Shown: positions 1-11,872 of the stretch, piece after piece
Numbering within the stretch: the stretch's first letter is position 1
How the letters are laid out: every line of letters begins with the position of its first letter
From: Cepaea nemoralis
Lineage: Eukaryota > Mollusca > Gastropoda > Stylommatophora > Helicidae
DNA length: 64,000 bases
Assembly: GCA_014155875.1 (NCBI GenBank)
Contig: JACEFZ010017425.1
Span: 496,001-560,000, forward strand
Direction of reading: 5' to 3'
Program-made: the position numbers and the translations under genes
Notes under the pieces: model-generated
Told to the model about the DNA's origin: nothing
Databases searched by the model: none
Seen by the model: the letters and a program-made list of their open reading frames with translations, nothing else

Positions 1-2551
1 CATTAAATGTGGGTCTTCTGTTCTAGGTTCAGATTCTTGATCCGACGGTAAACTCCTAAAATCTTCTCCATTTAATATGGTAGAATCTAATATATTTACT
101 TGCCAGTTTCGGTCGTCTATTTCGGGTTCACCCTCATCCTCAGTGTTTCCTGACGTCTCTGGATACGGGATTCTGGATAATAAATCTGCACAGGTGTTGT
201 CCCTACCTGCTACGTATTCTATCTTTGCGTTGTACCCCTGTAAATTCAACGCCCATGTCTGTATTTTTCTGTTCTGCACTGGAGCTTCTAGTAAAGATTT
301 TAAAGGCATGTGGTCAGTTCTAATAATGAAATTGGCGTTATGTAAATAATAATTAAGTTTCTGAAGAGCATAGTGGATAGCGTATGCCTCTTTTTCTATA
401 GTCGCCCATTTTCGCTGAGATTTACTAAGTTTGTGTGACAAAATATAAATTGGTCTTTCATTCTTAACTCCTGGTATTCCTGATCTTTCTCCTTCATATG
501 GTTGTTCTAAACATGCTCCTATTGCATTATCTGAAGCACATGTATACAAAATTAACTGTTTATCCAAATAGTGGCACTATTGTTAAGCTATTTTTTAAAA
601 ACTCAAATGCTCTTTGACACTCATCATTCCACTTAAATCTAGCGTATTTGCCAGTCAGGTTAGTGATGGGCTCTGCTATTTTTGAGAAACCTGGAATGAA
701 ACGACGATAGTACCCACATGTACCGATAAAAGCACGAACTTCTTTTACGTTGGTTGGAGGAGGCAATTCTTTAATAGCTTTTACTTTATCCTGATCTGGT
801 TTAATTCCTTCTCTATCAATAATGTATCCCAGGTACTTAGTTTCTGTTTTTAGAAATTCACATTTACTGAGTTTCAATTTAACATCATGTATTCTTAATC
901 TGTCAAATACTAATTTTACATGTTTCAGATGGTCCTGAACGTCTCCTGCTGTGTAGATCAAAATGTCATCTATGTATGCTAATGCAAACTTTTGCATGCC
1001 TTCTAATACTTGATTTATTAATAGCATATAATGAGAAGGCGCCGTCTTGACCCCAAAAGGCATTCGTAAAAATTCGTAAGACCCCGCGTGTGTACAGAAA
1101 GCGCTTTTCTTTTGAGCATCTGGGGACATAGGGATACACCAAAATCCTGACCTTGCATCCAATGTAGTGAAGAAGGTAGACCCATTAAGTAAGCCTAAAA
1201 TATCGTCGATCACCGGCAATGGGTAAGCTACATTCTTAGTGATTTTGTTCAACGCCCTGTAGTCGCAACAGAATCGATGTGAACCATCAGCCTTGGTCAC
1301 TATGACGATCGGAGATGACCATTCTGACTTCGATCTTGTTATTATTCCTGCTTTCAGCATGTCTTCTATTGCCTTTTCGACAATTTCTCTATTCCTTAAG
1401 GGAGTTCTATACGGTTTTAAACTAATTGGTGGGTGATCTCCAGTATCTATTTCCATAGTGACTGTTTTGGTCTTCCCCAATTCTAAGTCATTAATTGCAA
1501 AAACATCCTGATTCTCTTTTACAAGTTTTTCTAATATTTCCTTATTTTCTGGTGGAGCTTTTAATTGTGCTAATAACTCTTGTTCTCTTGTTGTTTTGTC
1601 TACTGAATATATTTGAGATGTATGTTTTCTGAATGGATGGATCAATTCATCATTCCGCTTGTTCCATCTTCTTTCACGTCTATTCCTGGTATTGATTCTT
1701 TCCATATGGGTTTCTGAATAATTCATTCTCGGCATTTCTACTCTATCTGTTGCTAACTACGCTGTTAGTATTATGTTCTACTTTGGCTATTACACATCCT
1801 CTATACAATTTAATTTCCCTGCCCGTGTTGTTAATAATCATTACCGGAAAAGTTAAGTGTTTATCTAATGTCGTTATTCCGTCTGGAACTTCTAGACCAG
1901 GCTCATCTATTACCTCCCTTTGTAATTCTGTGATTCTAACTGTATGTCCTACTAAATAATACGGATTTCTTTTCACTTTCGCCTGTATCAGATTAACCGT
2001 TTGTGGTTTTAAAGTCGTGGACATTTTAACTCTAACCAGTGCTGATATGTGCATGTCCTCTTCTAAATCTACATACACGCCCTTGAATCTTAATTTGTGC
2101 AGATCAAAAAAAAAGTCTTACACCATTTTTTAGTAAGAAATCTCTACCTATAAGCATGTTCCTATTTAAGTCTTTCACTACATGAAAAAGATGTCTTACG
2201 TTGATTCCTCCTAACTTGAGATTTATCATTGTTTGACCAACTACTTGTAAATTTTGTCCTGTAACAGAGTGAAGATTAGTCATGACTCCTGAATATTTTG
2301 CAATTTTTCATTATTTTGTATAGAAAATTTTCTTTGATTACACTAACCTGAGCTCCCGAATCAATTAATGTACGAATTCTATATTTCCCTATTTCTATTA
2401 TGCATGAACTGGGGTCCGTTTTATTTACTGAAAATTGTTTGATTTCAGCCAGTTGAGAGCACTTTCTACTCGTCCTGCTATACTTGTCATTAAAATATTC
2501 TTTAAATCTTGGGACCTTGTTATCTTCCCTCCTACCGCAGGTCCTATTCAA
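1..2551 (-). pseudogene. pol: Pol of gypsy element A: protease, RT, partial RNase H
   Basis: Broken pol region. From right to left: an aspartic protease with IRTLIDSGAQVSVI (2276-2551); a protease-RT linker (1743-2078); reverse transcriptase (560-1735) with the FTTLDARSGFW block and the catalytic YIDDILIYT; then RNase H in 1-555. Frames are interrupted around 2100-2115, where element A has a run of nine A where B has a mixed sequence, at about 1740, and at about 560-575, where roughly a dozen bases present in element B (13655-13675) are missing and the frame ends early. Each domain is recognisable, so this is a recently dead copy. Confidence 0.88.
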
Positions 2552-3516
2552 TAGGTGGGATTCCGGTTTTCCTGTGTTCTTGGCCTTGTAAAATTCCTCT
2601 GTCTACCTTCACAATTCGTATCTGATCTGTTATTGACATTTCTATTTTGTGTATTCGCCTGAACACGCCTGTTACCACAGAACTTAAAAACGTGTCCGCG
2701 TTGGCCACAACCCCAACAGACTATATTTGTGTTACCTACTGTTTCTCTTATAGGATTTCTCATTTGTCTTCTTCTATCATAAGTATTTTCATCACCTCCC
2801 TGCAACGTCTGTATTCCTCCTCTTCTATTCCATCCGAACCTTGTTTGTCCTACCTCCATGGGCTCTTCAATCCTATCTTCCCGACTAGTTCCTATTTCTC
2901 GTCCTACTCTCAGTCTAAATCTTCGTCTCAAATTCTCTTCCTGTACAGCTATATCCACAGCTTGTGATAATCTCTCAGGGTTTTCTCTCATTAATTTAAA
3001 CTTCAGTCCATCTGACTTTATACCATCTACAAAAATCCCGACCAACATTCGTTCCACTTCCTCCCCTCGTACGTTCTGTCCCAGGAATGCTTCTTCAGCT
3101 AGGTTAATCAACCTATCACTAAATAATTGTACAGTTTCTCCAGTGTTTTGCTTGGATTGTCTTAACACTGAAAACGCATGCTGAGGATCTGTGATTTCAG
3201 CATACTTGCGGGCTAAGTCATCCTTGAACTGCTCCCATGTCTCATCAGTCCTTGCCTCTAATTTTCTTCGAATGTGATCCGAAACCGGTGCTATAGTGGC
3301 CTGATAAGCAATTTTCATCTTTTCCTCATCCGTTGCCGCCACCAAAAATGCATGTTTCTCTACCGAAGTCATCCATTTCTTGAAATCCTTCGCCTGTCCA
3401 CTAAATTTTTCAATCTCTGTCCCTATTCCTTGTTGTTTTATTGCTGTGTTGAGTCTGCCTATTGCCGTGCCTACTCCAGTTAACACCTGTGTCAACAAAA
3501 CCTGTTCCTCTGCCAT
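2548..3516 (-). CDS. gag: Gag polyprotein of gypsy element A
   Basis: Structural nucleocapsid precursor of an LTR retrotransposon. The start is placed at the Met beginning MAEEQVLLTQ (3516) because element B has MAQDEASLTQ at the same place; an upstream in-frame Met at 3570 adds 18 residues without a counterpart. The first two thirds resemble a retrotransposon gag core (the QHAFSVLRQSKQN and VQLFSDRLINLAEEAF segments). Near the C-terminus is a single CCHC zinc knuckle, CWGCGQRGHVFKFC (C-x2-C-x4-H-x4-C), which binds RNA. The frame closes soon after, whereas in element B gag and pol are one frame, so this stop is probably a mutation. Confidence 0.85.
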   Translation of the reverse strand: MAEEQVLLTQVLTGVGTAIGRLNTAIKQQGIGTEIEKFSGQAKDFKKWMTSVEKHAFLVAATDEEKMKIAYQATIAPVSDHIRRKLEARTDETWEQFKDDLARKYAEITDPQHAFSVLRQSKQNTGETVQLFSDRLINLAEEAFLGQNVRGEEVERMLVGIFVDGIKSDGLKFKLMRENPERLSQAVDIAVQEENLRRRFRLRVGREIGTSREDRIEEPMEVGQTRFGWNRRGGIQTLQGGDENTYDRRRQMRNPIRETVGNTNIVCWGCGQRGHVFKFCGNRRVQANTQNRNVNNRSDTNCEGRQRNFTRPRTQENRNPTY

Positions 3517-3689
3517 GTTGAAATATGCTGAAATAGTTTTACTATACAATTTATATAACCAAATTGACAATTATAATTAATAAATATCAATAAGTATACC
3601 ACTATATTTAAATTATAGGAGGAACGCAAGTAATTGTTCTTCTTATAAAGATCAAAGTGTTCCAGTAGATTAATCAATCCTATCTAACA

Positions 3690-5062
3690 CACCAGATTAT
3701 GTGATATTAGTTAAATCTTACATTAATTTAACTACCAGTTATGGCTGAAATACCTCTTCTACGGGTCCCACGGATGAACTAAGTCCAGATATGCCGACTG
3801 ATGATTGTACTTGACAGTTGTAGGCTTTGTATAAAAAAAACGAGCGTGTCGTGTTCCTCTATTCTACCATAACGAAAGGAGAACTTCTGAACTCTTGATT
3901 TCACCCATGGTCGGGCACCCCAGACTTGTGGCTTCTTTTCACCCGAAAAAGGGCACTTCTGGACGACTTCACCCGAAAAAGGGCACGTCTGGAAACGGCT
4001 CTAGCTTGAATGAAGCGATTTAATTAGGGTCCCCTCTTCAGCAGGACGGCAACCCAGTTTGCCCACCCACTTCCGAAGGTTCCACATTAACGTTATCGCT
4101 TTGTTTGAGTAACATTTTGATAAGCCAGAGTTCAAAGATAGCTGCATTTATGACCAAGCTCGACTGGAGTTGATTTTCGCAAGTAAGTAGAGTTTCCTCC
4201 TAATCTGAGCTAACGATCGAAACGAATGAGCAAATGGCTTGGTTCAGTATAAGCGTTGACCACCAACCTCTCGTGCTTAAGGATGAACTCTTCACAACTC
4301 CTGACTTCACTTCAGGCAACCAAGGTCAGGTTCAATGACATGATGACGATAACGGCTCCTGACTTCACTTCAGGCGACCAAGGTCAAATTCAGGTTCAAT
4401 GACATGAGGACGATAACGGCTCCTGTAAAACGAGATTTCAAGGCAGCATATTGACGTTCCAAAAAAACAACGGCCAGGTGCCCAAGGCTGTACAATGACG
4501 ATGGCAGCTCTGTTCCACAACTCAGAATATTATACTTCGTGTGACGGTTTAACGAACATCAGCTCCATCAGAAAGATTTGCAGATTCTATCTTGTTGGCT
4601 TCTCAATAATACACGACTTCAAGTTTCCGTGGCCTTTGATAATTTCTACCTTCTAGAATCCATTGTTCTGTTTTGTGATGATGACTTCTATGATCGCTTG
4701 TGGCCGCGACAGCTCAAATCAGTATCCTGGTATACGGGCAGCATTTCAGACTGTAACAAGTCTGAACATAACTGAAGGTAACTGTAATATATGAAGATCA
4801 AGGCTCCGACCAAAGTGTATATGTGTCCGTTTATTAGTCCAGGTATAAAAACGTATACAGTAAGTTGAAACACTTCTGGCTAAGTTGAATGCTGAGTTGA
4901 GACTGCCCTATGTTTATCCTTGACGTCACGCGTGAGCTTCCCTAACAACTCGTTCAATTGTGCTCACGCGTGCTTCATTTATCACTTATTCATTTCCCAA
5001 ACCCTTTTCTATTTCACACCAACTATCTCCCAAACTACTAACAGAGATGGTGCTCTGTTATA
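3690..5062 (-). repeat. 5' LTR and leader of gypsy element A (approximate left edge)
   Basis: About 1.35 kb between gag and the hammerhead array with no gene. It aligns in layout, though loosely in sequence, with the 5' LTR of element B: both have a terminal ctgttata, a GCGTGAGC/GCTCACGCG inverted pair (4929-4975 here), and internal minisatellites. Here these are two copies of a unit around ttcacccgaaaaagggcac (3938-3990) and repeats around ctgacttcacttcaggc (4295-4430). The inner LTR edge and primer-binding site are not clear to me. Confidence 0.65.
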
Positions 5063-5434
5063 ATAGGCTACGATGGGTCACGTTGTAATATTTTGTTATG
5101 ATAATTTGGCTGGGTGTCCAACGTGTGCCGCGTGGTTACACACTCGCTTCATTCAAATCCCGAAATAACACAATTAATCAATTTGATTATTGCTCATTGG
5201 ATTTAGGAGGCCTGGTGTTCCTTGCCAGTGAGAAGTCCTGATCGTTTCGGGTCCACATCGATTGACGGACGTCAGTCGCGGCGATTGGGCAATCTTGAGC
5301 ATAGCCTACGATGGGTGACGTTGTAATATTCTGTTATGATAATTTGGCTGTGTGTCCAACGTGTGCCGCATGGTTACACACCCGCTTCACACGTCAGTGA
5401 TCCGGGGCTTGTTTCCGGATCCGGTCACGGATAT

Positions 5435-5479
5435 GCACTACTGACGAGCTCAAACGAGGGCGAAACTCGAGTATAGTGC
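5435..5479 (+). ncRNA. Type I hammerhead ribozyme, copy 1
   Basis: All core elements are present in order: stem I 5' strand GCACTA (5435-5440), CTGACGA core box, stem II GCTC/GGGC closed by a six-base loop, GAAA core box, a two-base-pair stem III (AC/GT) with a TCGA loop, the cleavage triplet GTA (5471-5473), and stem I 3' strand TAGTGC, fully complementary to the 5' strand. ATAT flanking on both sides can extend stem I beyond an internal loop. Predicted cleavage is between 5473 and 5474. The very short stem III is typical of animal hammerheads. Confidence 0.85.
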
Positions 5480-5626
5480 TTCCATATTGACGTGGATATG
5501 GCCTACAATGGGTAGCATTGTGGTATTCCGGTGTGATAATTTCGCGTGTCCAGTGTGTGCCGCGTGGTTACACACCCGCTTCACACGCGTGATCCGGGGC
5601 TTGTTTCCGGATCCGGTCAGGGATAT

Positions 5627-5671
5627 GCACTACTGACGAGCTCAAACGAGGGCGAAACTCGAGTATATTGC
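5627..5671 (+). ncRNA. Type I hammerhead ribozyme, copy 2 (one stem I mismatch)
   Basis: Same core as copy 1 with unchanged CTGACGA, GAAA and GTA boxes. The 3' strand of stem I reads TATTGC, not TAGTGC, giving one C-U mismatch opposite GCACTA. Predicted cleavage is between 5665 and 5666. Activity may be reduced. Confidence 0.8.
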
Positions 5672-5940
5672 TTCCATGACGTGGATAGGCCTTAGGTTTG
5701 TGCCGGAATGCGATCGGCGTTGCCAGTAGTGGGTTGTGCTCAATATTTAAATTTCAAATCCCGAAACAACCAAATAATCAATTTTATCGTTGCTCACTGG
5801 ATTTAGGAGGCTCACTGGACACGCCAAATTATCACACCGGAATACCACAATGCTACCCATTGTCCAGTGTGTGCCGCGTGGTTACACACCCGCTTCACAC
5901 GCGTGATCCGGGGCTTGTTTCCGGATCCGGTCAGGGATAT

Positions 5941-5985
5941 GCACTACTGACGAGCTCAAACGAGGGCGAAACTCGAGTATAGTGC
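5941..5985 (+). ncRNA. Type I hammerhead ribozyme, copy 3
   Basis: Identical to copy 1 through the whole 45-nt core, including a perfect GCACTA/TAGTGC stem I. Predicted cleavage is between 5979 and 5980. It lies 314 bp after the copy 2 site because its unit carries an extra AT-rich and inverted segment. Confidence 0.85.
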
Positions 5986-6095
5986 TTCCATGACGTGGAT
6001 AGGCCTTAGGTTTGTGCCGGAATGCGATCGGCGTTGCCAGTAGTGGGTTGTGCTCAATATTTAAATTACAAATCCCGAAACAACCAAATAATCAA

Positions 6096-8943
6096 GATCT
6101 TGTTTCCTCAGGATCAAACTCCAAAAAAACAAGTCTAACACGAACAGATACGCAACTTAATAAAGGTAGAATTGGCCGTGGAAAATTAGTTTAGGCACAA
6201 AAAGATGTTTCAGCACCCGCAGAAACAAGCCTAACACTATCAGATAAACTGGATCACGAGGATTTGGCTATAGAAGACGTAATTGGGGCACAAAAATAGA
6301 AGATGCTTTTTCGGGTTCAATCTCCATAAACCCTAGCAGAAACAAGTCCGCTACGATATTTGCTCAGGCAGAATTGGCCCTATAAGAAGTAGTTGAGCCA
6401 CAAACAGAAGATGCTTCCGCAGAAGCTGCACGTGCTGAATCTCCAAAAGAATTTGCAGAAACCAGTCTAATACCATGAATTACTAATCTGAAAGAAGCAC
6501 TTGCGGCACAAAGGGAAGATGTTTTCACAAAATCAACACGTGCTGAAACTCCAAAAGAACTAGCAGAAAAAAGTCAAACACGACCAGATACGGAACTTGA
6601 TTAGGCAGCATTGGCAGAAACAGGATGCACCCGCAGCATCAGACTTGCAGAAACAAGATTGACTATATCAGGGACGTAATTGGATCCAGGGGATTTGGTT
6701 ATAGAAGAAGTAATTGAGGCACAAACAGATCTTGCTGTTTCAGGATCAAACTCCAAAAGAACTATCAGAAACAAGTTAACACGAACAGATACGCAACTTG
6801 ATGAGGCAGAATTGGCCCTCGAAAAGTAGTTAAGGCACAAACAGAAGATGCTATGACAGCTTCAGCACTCGCAGAAAACAGACTAACACGATCTTTTACG
6901 CAACTGGATTCAGGGGATTTGGCTGTAGAAGGCATAAACAAAAGATGCTTCTTCGGGTTCAATATCTAGAAACCCTAGCAGAAACAAATCCAATACGAAA
7001 TTGATCTGGCAGAATTGGCACTATAAGAAGTAGTTGAGGCACAAACAGAAGATGCTTCCGCAGAAGCTGCACGTGCTGAAACTCCATAAGAACTTGCAGA
7101 AACCAGTCAATCACGATGAATTACTACTCCGGTAGACTTATTCTGAAAGAATCATTGACGACACAAAGACAAGATGCTTTCACAAAATCAACAAGTGCTG
7201 AAAATCCAAAAGAGACTAGCAGAAACAAGTCTAACACGATCAGATACGTAAAATGATAAGGCAGCATTGGCACACGAAAAGTATTTGCGGCACAAACAGA
7301 AGATGCTATGACAGCTTCAGAACTCGCAGAAACAAGTCTAACAACATCAGTTACGCAACTGGATCAAGGGGAATTGGCTATAGAAGAAGTATTGAGGCAC
7401 AAATAGAACTTTTCTCTTCAGGATCAAACTCCAAAAGAACTATCAGAAACAAGTCTAACACGAACTGATGCACGAACGGATCAGCAAGAGCTTACACGCC
7501 AAAAGAACTAGCATTAACACGATCAAATACGCAAGTTGACAATGCAGCATTGGGAGAAGATGCTTCCAGAGCATTAGCACGTGCAGAAACAGGAAGAAAC
7601 AAGTCTAACACGATCAGTTACGCAACTGGATCGCGCGAATTTGGCTACATAAAAAGTAATTGAGGAACAAACTTGCTTCTTCATTCAGAATTGGCCTTCG
7701 AAAAGTAGTTGAGGCACAAACAGAAGATGTTTCTTCATGATCAAACTCCAAAAGAACTAGCAGAAACAAGTCTAACACGAACACGAACAGATCAACTAGA
7801 GCTAACACGCCAAAAGAACTAGCATTAACACGATCAGATACGCAAGTTGACAAGGATGCATTGGAAGAAGATGCTTCCAGAGCATCAGCACTTGCAGAAA
7901 CAGGAAGAAACAAGTCTAACACGATCAGTTACGCAACTGGATCCCGGGAATTTGGCAACAGAAGAAGTAATTGAGGCACAAACTTGCTTCTTCATTCAGA
8001 ATTGGCCTTCGAAAAGTAGTTGAGGCACAAACAGAAGATGCTATGACAGCTTCAGCACTCGCAGAAACAAGTCTAACACGATCAGCTACGTAACTGGATC
8101 AAGGGGATTTGGCTATAGAAGAAGTAATTGAGGCACAAACAGAAGATGCCTCTTCGGGTTCAATCTCCAGAAACCCTAGTAGAAACAATTCCGACACGAA
8201 AAGATACGAAATTTGATAAGGCAGAATTGGCCCTATAGGTGAGGCACAAACAGAAGATGCTATGATAGCTTCAGGACTCGCAGAAATAAGTCTAACACGA
8301 TAGGATACGCAATTGGATTCAGGGGATTTGGTTATAGAGAATACTATGACAGCTTCAACACTCGCAGAAACAAGTCTAACACGATCAGATACGTGTTAGA
8401 CTGGATTCAGAAGATTTGGCTATAGAAGAAGTAATTGAGGCACAAATAGAACTTGTTTCTTCTGGATGAAACTCCAAAAGAACTATCAGAAACAAGTCTA
8501 ACACGAACAGACGCACGAACGGATCAACAAGAGCTTACACGCCAAAAGAACTAGCATTAACACGATCAGATACGCAAGTTTACAATGCAGCATTAGAAGA
8601 AGTTGCTTCCAGAGCATCAGCACTTGCAGAAACAGGAAGAAACAAGTCTAACACGATCAGTTACGTAACTGGATCGCCGGAATTTGGCTACATAAGAAGT
8701 AATTGAGGCACAAACTTGCTTCTTCATTCAGAATTGGCCTTCGAAAAGTAGTTGAGGCACAAACAGAAGATGTTTCTTCATGATTAAAACTTAAAAGTAC
8801 TAGCAGAAACAAGTCTAACACGAACACGAACAGATCAACAAGAGCTAACACACCAAAAGAACTAGCATTAACACAATCATATACGCAAGTTGACAAGGAT
8901 GCATTGGAAGAAGATGCTTCCAGAGCATCAGCACTTGCAGAAA
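6096..8943 (+). repeat. 108-bp (36-codon) tandem repeat array, part 1
   Basis: Diverged tandem repeat recognised by the recurring word gaggcacaaacagaagatgc and by aacaagtctaacacgatcag. One forward frame of a unit reads like protein, with TSLTRSxTQLDxGDLA and VIEAQTEDA, rich in Ser, Thr, Ala, Glu and Gln, but stops and indels keep any single frame below about 100 codons. Reverse-strand open frames here are shadows of the same periodicity. No known domain is recognised. The array is continuous with the one at 18083-20630; element B has inserted between them. Confidence 0.8.
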
Positions 8944-9000
8944 CCCTGCCCCTTAAACCCATTAGAACAGAACTATTCTGTTATATTCCTCTCTACCCTC
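8944..9000 (-). repeat. Truncated 3' LTR and polypurine tract of element B
   Basis: Bases 8944-8985 repeat, with four changes, the outermost 42 bases of the 5' LTR (18041-18082). Next to them, 8986-9000 read on the minus strand give GAGGGTAGAGAGGAA, a polypurine tract exactly abutting the LTR start TATAACAG. The rest of the expected 1.3-kb LTR is absent. The LTR starts with TATAACA, not the usual TG. Confidence 0.75.
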
Positions 9001-10702
9001 AACAAGACTTTTCCCTGAAAAGTCTTAATCACAAACTTACTCATTCTACCCCAATATAATCTTACAGCAAACGTTATTCTCCCAACCACAAAATATCACA
9101 AGCTACCTGCTTACCCGTCTTAAACAACTCCCTCCTAACCAGTGAGTTTTATTCATTACCCTTTCTACTCCTACAACTCTACTTATATCTTATAGCCAAC
9201 CGCTATGTTCCGTCACACTTCTTCGTGAAGTTATACTTCTTCTTCGTTTAGGTATATAACATATTAATTTATTTCTTTTATAGGTTCTCACCGTACCTTC
9301 TATATTACAAGGTTTCATTTTATAAAACAGTTCACAAGGAATCTACCTAGATATTTCATTTCATATATACATAGGTTCATCAAAATCGTTTGTATATAAA
9401 CACAATTTGAAGCTTGTCATGCGTTATGCAACCTCTCATATTCTCCCGGCATCAACAAACCAACACAGGATAGACAGAAAAATGGGGTGCGCACCCAGAA
9501 GATAGCAAGAAGTAGTCACAAAGCAATCACATTTATCCTCCCTTGCATTCACAAAAACTTTTTAGAATAAAGTTTTATTTAAAAAAACGCATCTTATAAT
9601 ATTTACACTGTGAACGTGCCACATGTCCTGTAATTTGGTTTTTGATATTATATGATACTGGACCTAGTTTTTCTAAATGTAATATCCTGGAACCCAATGA
9701 AGTATGAATATATACTTCTGTTTGTTAAAAATTACGTCGATCCAAAATTTCTTCCTTATATACTTAATATTAAAACTTTGTAACATTTGTGCTGCCACCC
9801 ACAACCATTAAAATAGTACTTTATGACTATATTTCCCATGGCTCATGTTCAATCATGATTAAACCATAAAAATAATATTGACAATGTTCATTTCTTATGA
9901 ACATACTTACTAATACTATACCTATGTTCCATACTGACAACCACAGCTCTCGTTTTAAACCAATTAACGCTGCTTAGTACAGCTCCTATTTTAACCCCCT
10001 ACATCCCATTATAACCATCATTGTTCATGGACGTAACCAACTTCGTACTAAACCATATGTGCTGCTATCTACAGCCCCATGTATGTCCAGCCCCCAATTA
10101 ACTAACTCCTTATATTCCTATTTATGGCATTATATTCCCATTGATGCTGACTAACGCAGCCCCTTTTTATACCACCCATAGACGTTACCCACATTAACTT
10201 CTTCTAAAACCCAGTAAGCTCCATTTCAAATCTCTACAAAATTTTACCCGTCGAAACTCATGGCACTCACTCCATGTTTTCCCATTTAAAGTCGTTTGCT
10301 TATTATCATCTGAACGAAGGGTTCTCCATAAGGCCCCATTTTGTTGCTTTCACTAATCTTTCCCCAGAGCCAAATAATAACAATTATCTTTGCAATCCAA
10401 TTTTAACAATCATCAAGTTAATGCAATAAATTTAAACAAGTCAAAATAACTGAAACTACAAGTTACGAGAGTTATTAAACCAAGCATAATTCACAACAAA
10501 ACTCTTCCCACCCCCCCCCCCCCCACCCCAAATTTGTCATATATGGTTTTATCCCCAACATAATATACATAATAAAATTAGCATTAAATTTAAATCAATA
10601 CAACCATTACCGGTCTCTTTTACGGACCGATAATTTACCCTTAAAAGAAAGAAAACACAACAAGTCTTATCCTAAAATCAAATGATAACCATTTTACAGA
10701 AC
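9001..10702. other. Noncoding 3' region of element B with a displaced integrase-end duplicate
   Basis: No convincing gene in these 1.7 kb. It is AT-rich with scattered words such as ctacagcccc and a poly-C tract (10508-10530). Bases 9606-9705 duplicate 11907-12001 almost exactly (both begin cactgtgaacgtgcca and end near aacccaatga). The latter encodes the end of integrase, so a 2.2-kb block (9706-11906) is bracketed by about 95-bp direct repeats. Confidence 0.6.
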
Positions 10703-10952
10703 CTCATCTCATCTCATCTCATCATGTTCCTCTTGTACCTTGCGGTGTCGAGGTGAAGTATAAACTTCGTGAGAGTGCCCGGTTATGGGCTTCGTATATC
10801 GACATTCCCATGGATTCTGTTATTCCCTCAGTCCAACGTTTACGTGGTCGGCCTCTTCCTCTGTTTCCATCTGGTCTGTACATCATTGCTTGTTGTGGCA
10901 TGCTGTTGACTGGTAGCCTACTTGCATGGCCAAACAGAACCAATTCAATCAA
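10703..10952 (-). pseudogene. 3' end scrap of a non-LTR retrotransposon
   Basis: Minus strand. The peptide has the typical RT C-terminal block of LINEs: FGHASRLP, then NRGRGRPRKRWTEGI and SLYFTSTPQGTRGT. It is followed on the minus strand by a (GATGA)n tail at 10723-10703, a simple-repeat 3' end as many LINEs have. Only about 75 codons remain, so this is a 5'-truncated insertion inside element B. Confidence 0.75.
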
Positions 10953-11222
10953 AATAATGTACCATACTATATATAATGAAATGAACTATACTTTCGATTT
11001 AAATCCCAAAAAAAAACTCAACAATTAGAGTCATTATACCAGTCTATCTACTACCCTATTCTACTTAATACATTATTCTGTAATCTACAGCTACTGTATT
11101 TCATCAACCATCGTATATAAGAAAACCGATTTGTCTTCTAACACAGGTCACCCATTTTAAATCCTCCTTAAATAATAGCAAAAGAAATTCTTCTCATGCA
11201 ATCTGCAGAATATCCTATCAAT

Positions 11223-11813
11223 TTATTTATCATATCTCCACTTTTTCAGTAATTCTAGATTTTTCTCTATAATTGCCATTTCTACATCAATGTCTTCATT
11301 AACCCGAGGAGAACTTAAAATATCTTCTTTTATACTACCATTTTCGTTTTCGTCAGTTTCCGATTCTTCATCCATATATTGTTTTTCTGTGCTTACGTTC
11401 TCGGCGGCCTCTAATTTTTTTCTTTCTATATCCAACCTAATCTGTCTATCTTGGTTTCTTAATGACCTTTCCAACAGTGGCATATCTTCATCACTTGATG
11501 AATTCTCTCTAATTCTCTTTCGCCTTTTAATTTCCCTTTCTTTTTGTCTATCTATTCTCCTTTTCACTGCCTGTCTAGTATTTTTAAATGGAGCGGTTAC
11601 TTCCTCCTCCATAGATTCAACACTATTATAACCACCATACGTATTTTTTTCTTCCCTCATAAGAGTTTTCGGTATTGTTTCCGCCTGTTCATAAGTTTCG
11701 TCGTAAACTGGTGTTGTTATTACTTGATTTTGTACCGATTTTTTTTCAAAATCTGAGGGTATCGCATTTTTAACTCCTCTGACTAGTTGTCCATCTGAGT
11801 ATAACCCGTCTGA

Positions 11814-11872
<59 letters not shown>

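Larger units (their letters stand above)
1..5062 (-). mobile_element. Ty3/gypsy LTR retrotransposon A (left end outside window)
   Basis: The element is read right to left: LTR at about 3690-5062, gag at 3516-2548, protease, reverse transcriptase, then the start of RNase H running off the window at base 1. It belongs to the same family as element B at 8944-18082, because all proteins align over their length with only scattered changes. Coding frames are broken several times, so this copy looks dead. The right end, ...ctgttata at 5062, matches the right end of element B at 18082, which fixes the LTR boundary. Integrase and the second LTR must lie to the left of the window. Confidence 0.9.
5063..6095 (+). 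mobile_element. Tandem hammerhead-ribozyme repeat (retrozyme-like), three ribozymes
   Basis: A direct-repeat block whose units each contain tgtgccgcgtggttacacac, a GC-rich linker (gatccggggcttgtttccgg) and a type I hammerhead ribozyme. Distances between predicted cleavage sites are 192 and 314 bp, the size of known metazoan retrozyme monomers. A partial unit without a ribozyme core lies at 5063-5430, and a truncated one at 5980-6095 runs straight into the 108-bp repeat. Retrozymes are non-autonomous elements thought to spread through small circular RNAs made by hammerhead self-cleavage; they use other elements' enzymes. That this copy is active is not shown. Confidence 0.75.

Noticed and set aside
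7614..8962. Reverse-strand open frames of about 100 codons in the 108-bp array, rich in Ser/Val/Leu
   Set aside because: They repeat with the array period and mirror the forward frame. The two frames at 7614-7922 and 8657-8962 are copies of the same repeat segment, and neither has domain features.
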